DNA from: Saprospiraceae bacterium UBA2329
GTDB taxonomy: Bacteria > Bacteroidota > Bacteroidia > Chitinophagales > Saprospiraceae
Assembly (NCBI GenBank): GCA_002344975.1
Contig: DDUV01000026.1
Coordinates: 59,381-123,380, forward strand
DNA: 64,000 bases
Direction: 5' to 3'
Shown: piece after piece, positions 1 to 5,982 of the stretch
How the letters are laid out: every line of letters begins with the position of its first letter
Numbering within the stretch: position 1 is the stretch's first letter
The notes under the pieces: generated by a model
What the model was told of the DNA's origin: nothing
Databases searched by the model: none
The model's input: the letters and a program-made list of their open reading frames with translations, nothing else
Made by a program: the position numbers and the translations under genes

Positions 1-122
1 GTGATATTTGTGCTTTCATAAACACTAGCGACGTATCGCTGAAGTTTTTAAAAAAGGAATCATGAGCCAAGTAATGACCATCCGGGAAGTATGTCCCACC
101 GCCACACAAGTCCATATACGGC

Positions 123-230
123 ATGGAGTCCGGCGGCTGTGGTTGTCATAGCCATCAAGAAACCGCTCATACTGATTCGGGAGCTTGCTGCGGGAGTAAA
201 GGCGAGTCTTCAGGGGAGGTATGTAGTTGA
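123..230 (+). CDS. Possible tiny Cys/His-rich ORF (35 aa)
   Basis: An ATG at 123 opens 35 codons ending in TGA at 228-230. The peptide is unusually rich in cysteine and histidine: it contains CGCHSH near the start, ACCGS in the middle and VCS at the end. This composition resembles metal-binding tails such as the C-terminus of SlyD, but no family can be assigned. In this frame the reading is open from about position 78, so the ORF could be the tail of a frameshifted or longer gene. It lies 31 bp before another tiny ORF in the same direction. Confidence 0.2.
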   Translation: MESGGCGCHSHQETAHTDSGACCGSKGESSGEVCS

Positions 231-261
231 ATCTGTTTTGCTCTTTTAAAAATCAATCGTC

Positions 262-360
262 ATGGCCAATGTATTTTTCATCATCGTTTTGTTGCATCTG
301 CTGGCCGGTTTCGGCTGGGTATTGTACAAAATAGGTTTTCAAAACAAGCCCAAAGATTAG
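262..360 (+). CDS. Possible small single-span membrane protein (32 aa)
   Basis: The ATG at 262 is followed by 32 codons and TAG at 358-360. The predicted peptide is one hydrophobic helix (residues about 4-23, with LLHLLAGFGWVLYKIG) and a short basic tail ending in NKPKD, which is the form of a genuine one-span small membrane protein with its tail in the cytoplasm. The region upstream is A/T-rich (TTTTAAAAATCAATCG), as is common for Bacteroidota translation starts. No function is known. The porin 237 bp downstream has its own promoter-like element, so co-transcription is not required. Confidence 0.4.
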   Translation: MANVFFIIVLLHLLAGFGWVLYKIGFQNKPKD

Positions 361-506
361 TAGATTTATTTCTAAACTCCTGTTTTTCTTATCTTTAACT
401 TCGGATGCTTGGTATGCCGCCCTGCGCTCGGCATTCGCCTGTAATGTCATTCCGGCCCTATTTCGCAGATGATTAAAATCATACTAAGCCCATAGAAATG
501 TCATTC

Positions 507-535
507 TTTGGCGGCTTTGGGTGTAGGTACATTTG
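507..535 (+). promoter_or_regulatory. Bacteroidota-type promoter for the porin
   Basis: The -7 element TACATTTG (528-535) matches TAnnTTTG. A TTTG at 507-510 gives a -33 element with a 17-bp spacer. The start codon at 598 would leave a leader of about 55 nt. Confidence 0.45.
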
Positions 536-597
536 TGGCATCAACAACCAATATTTAATGAGTTGAAATTTTTCTTTCACCTGTTAAAATCAAAATC

Positions 598-1983
598 ATG
601 AAAGCGAGTACACTTCGCCTGTTAGTGGCTCTTTTTGTTCTGGCCATCAGCTTTAAAGCCACCGCGCAACAACCGAAACTGCAATACTTCCGTGGATGGG
701 ACAAAGACGCCATCAACGTTTTTGAACCCACCAAAGCCGACGACACGCCTTATGAAGGATTCAAAATCCGCATTGGCGGCAGTTTTACTCAAAACTTCCA
801 GTCGCTCACACACGAAAACAACCCTACTTATGTGCCTGTATCTACTACCAATCCTACCAACCGCAACCTGCTCTATGGCGTGATAAAAGCCGAAGACAGC
901 CTTTCGGTTAACCTTCAGGGTTTCAACTTAGCCATGGCCAACCTCAACTTCGACTTCCAGATTGAAGACGGTATCCGGGTTTGTTTGGAAAACTACATGT
1001 CGGCTCGTCACCACAACGAATTTTGGGTAAAAGGCGGCTACATTCAGATAGACAAACTGCCTATGTTCGGCAATCCGCAGTGGTTCTCCGACTACTTCCG
1101 CGTGAAGATCGGCCACTTCCAGCCCAACTTCGGCGACATGCAGTTCCGCCGCTCCGACGGTGGCAACACCATGTTCAACCCATTCGTAGAAAACTACATA
1201 CTTGATGCGTTTGCTACCGAAATCGGCGGTGAAGTGTATGCGTTCCTGCCCGGCGGTTTCATGGGTATGGTGGGTATGAGTTCCGGTTTTATCAATGGCA
1301 ACATTGAAAAATACCCCTCTACTCCGCAAGGTACCAACAAAGAAGTGACCAAGAAAACGCCGTCTGTGTTCTTCAAACTTGCTTACGACAAGACTTTCGA
1401 CAACGACTTCCGTTTCCGCCTGTCTGCTTCTATGTACAACAACCCCAGCATCCAGCGCAATACGCTCTATGCAGGTGACCGCACCGGTTCGCAGTACTTC
1501 CTGATGATGGACCCGGCACTGACTAATGGCGCAGCTACTACTGCTACGGCTCAGTTCACCTCCGGTCGTTTCAATCCGGGCCTTACCAACCAAATCAATA
1601 CCGTGATGATCAACCCGTTCATCAAGTTCAAAGGCTTGGAAGTGTTTGGTTCTTACGAGATTGCACAGGGCAGAACTTATGCTGAAGACTTAGATGCCAA
1701 GCGCAAGTTCACACAATTGGCAGTGGAAGGCGTGTATCGCTTCCTGCCCAATGAGAGCTTGTTTGTAGGTGCGCGTTATGTGCAGGCTTCCGGTCGTCCG
1801 CAAGGCTTTACCGATGACATCAGCATTGACCGTCTGGCGTTTGCTGCCGGCTGGTTCCCGAGCAAAAACCTGCTGTTGAAAGCAGAGGTTGTGAACCAGA
1901 ACTACAAAGATTTCCCGACTACCGACTACCGCAACGAAGGCAAATTCAACGGCTTCGTTATCCAGGCTGCCATCGGTTTCTAA
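598..1983 (+). CDS. Outer-membrane porin (phosphate-selective porin O/P-like)
   Basis: The 461-residue product begins with a signal peptide (MKASTLRLL through a TAQQ cleavage region at about residue 24). It continues as a predicted beta barrel: alternating aromatic and polar strands, a run of lysine, glycine and asparagine-rich loops, and a C-terminal phenylalanine (ending AAIGF) as used by the BAM complex. The length and the start of the mature part (strands such as FKIRIGGSFTQNF) fit the OprO/OprP-like porins of Bacteroidota. These act in the outer membrane as channels for anions or small solutes; the true substrate cannot be read from the sequence. The gene has its own promoter-like element and a strong hairpin terminator just downstream, so it is probably monocistronic. 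Alternative: a general OmpA-independent barrel of unknown transport. Confidence 0.75.
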   Translation: MKASTLRLLVALFVLAISFKATAQQPKLQYFRGWDKDAINVFEPTKADDTPYEGFKIRIGGSFTQNFQSLTHENNPTYVPVSTTNPTNRNLLYGVIKAEDSLSVNLQGFNLAMANLNFDFQIEDGIRVCLENYMSARHHNEFWVKGGYIQIDKLPMFGNPQWFSDYFRVKIGHFQPNFGDMQFRRSDGGNTMFNPFVENYILDAFATEIGGEVYAFLPGGFMGMVGMSSGFINGNIEKYPSTPQGTNKEVTKKTPSVFFKLAYDKTFDNDFRFRLSASMYNNPSIQRNTLYAGDRTGSQYFLMMDPALTNGAATTATAQFTSGRFNPGLTNQINTVMINPFIKFKGLEVFGSYEIAQGRTYAEDLDAKRKFTQLAVEGVYRFLPNESLFVGARYVQASGRPQGFTDDISIDRLAFAAGWFPSKNLLLKAEVVNQNYKDFPTTDYRNEGKFNGFVIQAAIGF

Positions 1984-2013
1984 TGAGAAATGTCTGATCC
2001 GAATAAAACCTGC

Positions 2014-2047
2014 AAAGCCCTGGGGTTGTTTCCGACCTCAGGGCTTT
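2014..2047 (+). terminator. Hairpin terminator after the porin
   Basis: A 12-bp stem with one mismatch (AAAGCCCTGGGG at 2014-2025 paired with CCTCAGGGCTTT at 2036-2047) encloses a 10-nt loop, 30 bp after the porin stop codon. The A-rich and T-rich ends make it usable in either direction. Confidence 0.6.
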
Positions 2048-2138
2048 CGCCTGAACCTGTTTTTCCCATCTCACGATTGAACTTACGCCTTGCCTTATTG
2101 ATGTTTTGTCTGTACAAACTATAACAAACATTCATATC

Positions 2139-2741
2139 ATGGCTTTTTTCAAAATCGTTTTGCTCTCTTCTTTTGTGGCCTTCATGGCAGGCCTCGAAAC
2201 CGCCGAAACCTCCTATTACATAGATGCGGGCAGCAGCCTCAGCATTGCCGGCTCCAGCAATGTCAATAAGTTTACCTGCAATTGCTCTGAGCAGTTTTCC
2301 AAAGGCTCCATCCGCTTTGAGTTGCAAGACGGCGGCAAAACACTCCGCTTCTCCCATGCCAGCCTCCACCTCCGTTCCAAGTCGTTGGATTGCGGCAATC
2401 CGCAAATGAACAAAGACATGTACAAAACCCTGCGTGCCGACCAACACCCCGGCATTCGTATAGAACTGACCCGCGCCCAATTGCAGGAAGCCGAGCTTGC
2501 GACCGGCAAAGACTGGTCGCCCCTCAAGGCTTCTTCTCAACTCACCATTGCCGGCGTCACCCAATCCGTTGTTTTTGATGTAAAAGCCAAACGCATCGCT
2601 CCCGACCGCATCCGGCTCACTACCTCCAAAGAGGTGCTGATGACCGATTTCGGCATGGAGCCTCCCACCGCCATGCTCGGCTTGGTGAAGGTGAACAATA
2701 CCATCCGCATCAATATGGATTTGATTGTGGTGGTGGTGTAG
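2139..2741 (+). CDS. YceI-like lipid-binding domain protein
   Basis: The 200-residue protein has a hydrophobic N-terminal segment (MAFFKIVLLSSFVAFMAG), so it is probably exported to the periplasm. The rest resembles the YceI family, an extended lipocalin-like beta barrel that binds isoprenoid lipids: an N-terminal strand with SSLSIAGSSNVNKFTC, a middle QHPGIRIEL-type strand and the characteristic late segment LTIAGVTQSVVFDVKAK followed by TDFGMEPPT. Two Cys residues (TCNC) sit near the first strand. I chose the ATG at 2139 because an upstream in-frame TTG would put 11 hydrophilic residues before the signal segment. The gene follows the porin terminator and runs alone. Confidence 0.7.
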   Translation: MAFFKIVLLSSFVAFMAGLETAETSYYIDAGSSLSIAGSSNVNKFTCNCSEQFSKGSIRFELQDGGKTLRFSHASLHLRSKSLDCGNPQMNKDMYKTLRADQHPGIRIELTRAQLQEAELATGKDWSPLKASSQLTIAGVTQSVVFDVKAKRIAPDRIRLTTSKEVLMTDFGMEPPTAMLGLVKVNNTIRINMDLIVVVV

Positions 2742-2763
2742 GAGTATGTACAGCGGCGGGGTG

Positions 2764-2813
2764 TTCAGGTGGTGTCTTCGAAGTTTCGCGGGCGGGAAGG
2801 AAAAATCTCCCCC
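2764..2813. repeat. Left flanking repeat of the toxin-antitoxin module
   Basis: This segment contains TTCAGGTGG (2764-2772) and GGCGGGAAGG (2791-2800), whose reverse complements occur to the right of the PIN toxin at 3660-3668 and 3626-3635. It also has AAATCTCCCCC (2803-2813), found in direct orientation at 3601-3611. The arms are imperfect and differently spaced (18 against 24 bp). Confidence 0.45.
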
Positions 2814-2851
2814 TGAATTGGCGGATTGGGCAAAAAATGGAGGCAATAGCC

Positions 2852-2882
2852 TTGCCTCGCAACGATATGTATAGTATCTTTA
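2852..2882 (+). promoter_or_regulatory. Promoter of the toxin-antitoxin pair
   Basis: TTG at 2852-2854 and TATCTTTA at 2875-2882 (one mismatch to TAnnTTTG) are 20 bp apart. The antitoxin ATG follows 15 bp later. Confidence 0.5.
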
Positions 2883-2897
2883 CAAAAAATTGAGACA

Positions 2898-3137
2898 ATG
2901 ACCGTAAGTGCCGGCCAACATCTGACGCTTGATATTTCTCTGGAGCAAATCATGGATGCCCTGATGGAATTACCGGCATCTGAAAAGCTTCAGGTGGCTG
3001 AAAAGCTCCGCGCAGCGGCTGCCGGAGAAAAATGGCGGCTCCTTTCCCCGCAGTTGCCCGATATGCCCGACATCAGCATGGACGAAATTGTGGCCGAACT
3101 GAAGTCTGTACGAAAAGCCAGAAAGCAGTCGCAATAA
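2898..3137 (+). CDS. Antitoxin of a PIN-type toxin-antitoxin module
   Basis: The 79-residue protein is acidic in its centre and basic at its end (RKARKQSQ), with a heptad-like helical segment (LEQIMDALMELPASEKLQVAEKL, broken here by its proline). The LPxSEKLQVAEKL pattern is common in small antitoxins that precede COG1569 PIN toxins. Its N-terminus would form a DNA-binding or dimerisation part that represses the promoter just upstream, and its C-terminal part would mask the toxin active site; both are family-level inferences. It ends 5 bp before the toxin start codon, consistent with translational coupling. Confidence 0.65.
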   Translation: MTVSAGQHLTLDISLEQIMDALMELPASEKLQVAEKLRAAAAGEKWRLLSPQLPDMPDISMDEIVAELKSVRKARKQSQ

Positions 3138-3142
3138 GCCCT

Positions 3143-3565
3143 ATGACCATCTTGATAGACTCCAACCTATGGGTAGCTTCGTTCATCAGTTCTTCTATGC
3201 GGGAGAGAATTCAGAGGCTTGTCTCGGATGAAAATATTGTCATTTTAGCCGACTCAGAATTGTTGGCAGAATTGGCCGATGTGTTTTCTCGACCGAAATT
3301 TTCCAAAATAGCCCGCTCGGAACTGACGGCAGCATTTGTGCAGATTTTAAAGGACCGACTGACGTTTATTGAAACTGAAAGCCAGTTTCAAATATGCAGA
3401 GATCCCGATGATGATTATTTGTTGGCTATATGTCACGATGGCAAAGCTGATTACCTGCTGACGGGCGATAATGACCTTTTAACCCTCATTCAATTTGAGC
3501 AAACCCGAATAGTCACCCTCAGCGATTTTGAACAGTTATTCTACTCATCACCACCGCTGTCTTAA
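3143..3565 (+). CDS. PIN-domain ribonuclease toxin (COG1569 type)
   Basis: The 140-residue product is a PIN fold RNase. The first conserved acid lies in LIDSNLW (residue 5), a conserved glutamate in SELLAELADVF near residue 38-41, and the acidic cluster RDPDDDYLLA with the following TGDNDLL completes the Mg2+ site. The spacing matches the 'PIN family putative toxin' group. I start at ATG 3143, right after the antitoxin stop; a longer in-frame reading from 3032 would overlap the antitoxin and add non-conserved residues. In growing cells the enzyme would be held inactive by the upstream protein. The pair is bracketed by imperfect repeats, which suggests it arrived as a cassette. Confidence 0.8.
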   Translation: MTILIDSNLWVASFISSSMRERIQRLVSDENIVILADSELLAELADVFSRPKFSKIARSELTAAFVQILKDRLTFIETESQFQICRDPDDDYLLAICHDGKADYLLTGDNDLLTLIQFEQTRIVTLSDFEQLFYSSPPLS

Positions 3566-3600
3566 TCTGCACGCTCGCGGCAGCGGGGCTTTGGAAGGAG

Positions 3601-3668
3601 AAATCTCCCCCATTTTCATGCGACACCTTCCCGCCTCGCCGAAGCTCGGCAGTTAGATGCCACCTGAA
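3601..3668. repeat. Right flanking repeat of the toxin-antitoxin module
   Basis: It carries AAATCTCCCCC (3601-3611, direct match to 2803-2813), CCTTCCCGCC (3626-3635) and CCACCTGAA (3660-3668), the last two being reverse complements of segments left of the module. Confidence 0.45.
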
Positions 3669-3732
3669 AACTTCCGCTAAACAGATAGGGTTTTGCAAAC
3701 TTTATAAGACCTGAGCACGCGCTGAAAACCCC

Positions 3733-3905
3733 AAAAACTCTCTACCTTGCACACCTCAAACAAACGCCATGTCGAAACTCGCTCAACAACTCATTGCCGA
3801 AAATAAAGCCAAACACGCCCGCGGGGAGGATGCCTCTTATTTGTACCTCGGCCGCTGCGGCCTGACCGAACTGCCCGACCTGTCGGGGATGGAGTGGTTG
3901 GAGAC
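3733..3905 (+). repeat. LRR-gene head repeat, copy A
   Basis: About 173 bp that recurs at 5128-5300 with only a handful of substitutions (for example at 3741, 3745, 3774 and in the Tyr/Asp codon of the first LRR). It includes about 36 bp of upstream sequence (CTTGCACACCTCAAACAAAC) and the first 45 codons of a leucine-rich-repeat gene. Similarity stops abruptly after GGAGAC at 3905. Confidence 0.85.
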
Positions 3906-3927
3906 TCATCTCAAAATTCAAGTATAA
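3769..3927 (+). pseudogene. Truncated leucine-rich-repeat protein, 5' remnant
   Basis: The ATG at 3769 opens 52 codons ending at TAA 3925-3927. Residues 1-45 are the N-terminal cap and first repeat of an LRR protein (SKLAQQLIAENKAKHARG, then LGRCGLTELPDLSGMEWLET); the last seven residues are out of character. In related full-length genes this head introduces a long LRR domain, often ahead of ROC/COR or effector domains, which is absent here. The YhcG-like nuclease gene begins 4 bp after this stop, so the remnant may now act only as its leader and translation-coupling ORF. Confidence 0.7.
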
Positions 3928-3931
3928 TTTT

Positions 3932-4978
3932 ATGGAGAACAATGCCCAGCCATACAGTGCAGACCTTTCGTACCAACAACTTTTGTCGGAAATCAAAGGT
4001 AAAATCCGCACGGCACAGATTCGCGCGATGGTATCAGCCAATCGCGAAATGTTGTTTTTGTATTGGGATATCGGCAAGAGTATTTTGGAAAGGCAACAAC
4101 AGCACGGTTGGGGAAGCAAAGTCGTTGATCAATTGGGCGAAGACCTTCGTGTAGAATATCCTGAAATGGAAGGTCTGTCTAAAAGAAACTTGCTTTATAT
4201 GCGGCAATTTGCATTGGCTTATCCCGATTTTGAATTTGTGCAAGCGTCACTTGCACAAATTAGCTGGTACCACAACATAACGCTGCTCCAAAAATGCAAA
4301 GACGAAATCAAGCGTTTTTGGTATGCCGCCGCAGCACTCGCAAACGGTTGGTCGCGCGATGTGTTGGTGCATCAAATTGAAAGCAAGTTATACGAAAGAC
4401 AGGGTGGTGCGCCCAGCAATTTTCAACAAACGCTACCTCGCCCCGATTCCGACATGGCACAGCAAACCTTGAAAGACCCCTACATTTTCGACTTTCTGAC
4501 GCTGGCCAAAGAAGCTCGTGAGAAAGACCTTGAAACATTATTGATGAAGCATATCACTCGCTTTTTGCTGGAGTTAGGTTCGGGTTTTGCATTCATTGGC
4601 AACCAATTTCCCATATCCATTGAAGATGATACTTATAAAATAGACCTTCTTTTTTATCATCTGAAACTAAGGTGTTATGTGGCGATTGATTTAAAAATGG
4701 GAAAATTCAAGCCGGCCGATGCCGGGCAAATGAATTTTTACCTGTCTGCATTGGACGCTTCGATGAAGTCGCCGATAGACAACCCTTCCATAGGTATCAT
4801 TCTTTGCAAAGACAAAAAGAATGTAGTAGTTGAATACGCCCTTCGCGACCTCAATAAACCCATCGGTGTTGCATCGTATCTGCTCGCTGACGCTTTGCCC
4901 GATAATCTCAAATCAAGCATCCCAACGGTGGAAGATTTTGAGCGAAGACTGAAAGAGGTGGACGAGGGAAAATCCTGA
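3932..4978 (+). CDS. YhcG/DUF1016 PDDEXK nuclease-domain protein
   Basis: The 348-residue protein has the two-part layout of the YhcG family. The N-terminal DUF1016_N helical region (residues about 10-165) contains LLSEIKGKIRTAQIRA, LYWDIGKSI and the LSKRNLLYMRQFA segment. The C-terminal restriction-endonuclease-like fold (about 180-340) has FIGNQFPI, YKIDLLFYH and AIDLKMGKFKPADAGQM, in which the aspartate of IDLL and the D-x-K of AIDLK form the expected metal site. Family members often sit near restriction-modification and other defence genes, and a role in DNA cleavage or repair is likely but untested. It starts 4 bp after an LRR-gene remnant and is followed by two more copies of the same LRR head, so its placement inside a duplicated region is notable. 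Its base composition is lower in GC than the flanking housekeeping genes. Confidence 0.85.
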   Translation: MENNAQPYSADLSYQQLLSEIKGKIRTAQIRAMVSANREMLFLYWDIGKSILERQQQHGWGSKVVDQLGEDLRVEYPEMEGLSKRNLLYMRQFALAYPDFEFVQASLAQISWYHNITLLQKCKDEIKRFWYAAAALANGWSRDVLVHQIESKLYERQGGAPSNFQQTLPRPDSDMAQQTLKDPYIFDFLTLAKEAREKDLETLLMKHITRFLLELGSGFAFIGNQFPISIEDDTYKIDLLFYHLKLRCYVAIDLKMGKFKPADAGQMNFYLSALDASMKSPIDNPSIGIILCKDKKNVVVEYALRDLNKPIGVASYLLADALPDNLKSSIPTVEDFERRLKEVDEGKS

Positions 4979-5022
4979 TTGGGAAAAAATTGGATTTTAT
5001 ACCCAAAATGAATACACCAGCC

Positions 5023-5072
5023 ATGTCGGAACGCGCTCAATAACTCGTTGCGGGGAATAAAGCTAAGCACGC
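5023..5072 (+). pseudogene. LRR-gene head repeat, decayed copy B
   Basis: Starting at ATG 5023 the sequence follows the first 17 codons of copies A and C (MSE then RAQ in place of LAQ), but with an in-frame TAA at 5041-5043 and many substitutions. It is cut off at the palindrome that begins at 5083. It is an older remnant of the same gene. Confidence 0.65.
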
Positions 5073-5082
5073 GTAGCTGTAC

Positions 5083-5117
5083 AGACCTTGAAAGGTTTGC
5101 CAAACCTTGCAAGGTCT
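5083..5117. repeat. Palindromic element AGACCTTG...CAAGGTCT
   Basis: A 17-bp arm (5083-5099, AGACCTTGAAAGGTTTG) and its near-perfect reverse complement (5101-5117, one mismatch) are separated by one base. It sits at the end of the decayed LRR copy and just before copy C. Its TTTGNCAAA centre is shared with the palindromes at 5642-5674 and 41575-41608. Confidence 0.7.
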
Positions 5118-5127
5118 ATACTACTAA

Positions 5128-5300
5128 AAAAACTCCCTATCTTGCACACCTCAAACAAACGCCATGTCGGAACTCGCTCAACAACTCATTGCCGAAAACA
5201 AAGCCAAACACGCCCGCGGGGAGGATGCCTCTTATTTGGACCTCGGCCGCTGCGGCCTGACCAAACTGCCCGACCTGTCGGGGATGGAGTGGTTGGAGAC
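5128..5300 (+). repeat. LRR-gene head repeat, copy C
   Basis: Counterpart of 3733-3905 at an offset of 1395 bp. It again covers the upstream CTTGCACACC segment and the first 45 codons. Here the LRR reading continues naturally beyond the repeat for a few more residues (ETLILSSQW). Confidence 0.85.
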
Positions 5301-5731
5301 GTTGATTTTGAGCAGCCAGTGGGAGGCGCTTGTTTTTTACCAAAACCGGGAAGTTCACAGAGGAGGAATTTGACGTGGCGCACCGACAGTTTCAGGAGTC
5401 GGGCGGACGGCAGCCGCAAATTTTTACCTTTTTCAAAAATGGTGATATCAAAATGGGCAGCATTACCAACGAGGTAAAAACACTGTTGGATTTCAAAGAA
5501 AAACTCAGGGCACTGGAGCATTTTTACACTTCTTACGAAAACCTTTCCGATTTGAAGCTCCGCTTCCGCGATCAATTGGATAAAATGGAAAGGTATGAAC
5601 AGATGGCATTGCCCGGCGCCCCACCTGAGATTTGCTGCCTGAGATTTGACAAATTTCAAAAATTTGTCAAATCTTGCCTGGCCCCTTCCGAGGGTTTGAA
5701 GCCGAAAGATGGATTTCAATTGTCTGGATAG
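5164..5731 (+). pseudogene. Broken LRR / TIR-like effector gene
   Basis: Two pieces in different frames make up this remnant. The first, 5164-5373, is the LRR head (69 codons) that ends in nonsense after SSQW. The second, read from about 5330 to 5731, encodes a piece typical of TIR-like effector domains in bacterial conflict proteins: FFTKTGKFTEEEFDVAHRQF, then QIFTFFKNG, and FKEKLRALEHFYTSYENL with a closing RFRDQLDKM. The catalytic N-terminal half of that domain is absent. The join suggests an internal deletion that fused the beginning of a long LRR gene to its own 3' end or to a neighbour. The tail runs through a palindrome at 5642-5674. The domain naming is by pattern recognition and is moderately secure. 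Confidence 0.55.
5642..5674. repeat. Palindrome with TTTGACAAA core
   Basis: Perfect 15-bp inverted repeat: AGATTTGACAAATTT (5642-5656) and its reverse complement (5660-5674) with a 3-nt loop. It is related to the element at 41575-41608. Confidence 0.75.
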
Positions 5732-5906
5732 CTTTTCACCGCAGTACACAAAACACAAAATCAATCAATACCTCCATTCGCGATTCGCGAATTGCGAATG
5801 ATGGGCGTCTTTGTTCCCCGGCTTCGGAAAGGTTTAGTCATACTGCCGCTGCGGCCAATCGCTCACCCACCCCTGCCCGCCCCATTTTTTTTGAACGCAC
5901 TTGACG

Positions 5907-5914
5907 TATGTTTG
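5907..5914 (+). promoter_or_regulatory. -7 promoter element before gcvP
   Basis: TATGTTTG matches TAnnTTTG. The upstream in-frame ATG at 5908 lies inside this element, so translation most likely begins at the later ATG 5983. No well-spaced TTG is present upstream. Confidence 0.4.
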
Positions 5915-5982
5915 TTTCCTCCCTGTCTGAAAAGCATTACCTTTCGGGCGTTTTCCTAACCAACGCATACAACCGCTACAAC

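Larger units (their letters stand above)
1..597. other. Upstream region without a secure gene
   Basis: No long, convincing gene is present before the porin. The stretch holds two tiny forward ORFs, described separately at 123-230 and 262-360, and a promoter-like element close to the porin. A 65-codon reading frame on the minus strand at 253-450 overlaps the second tiny ORF and has no family features, so I do not call it. The left part may belong to a gene cut by the window edge, but no frame is open from base 1 for any useful length. Confidence 0.5.

Noticed and set aside
253..450. 65-codon minus-strand ORF at the window start
   Set aside because: No family features, charged low-information peptide, and it overlaps a more convincing small membrane ORF on the plus strand.
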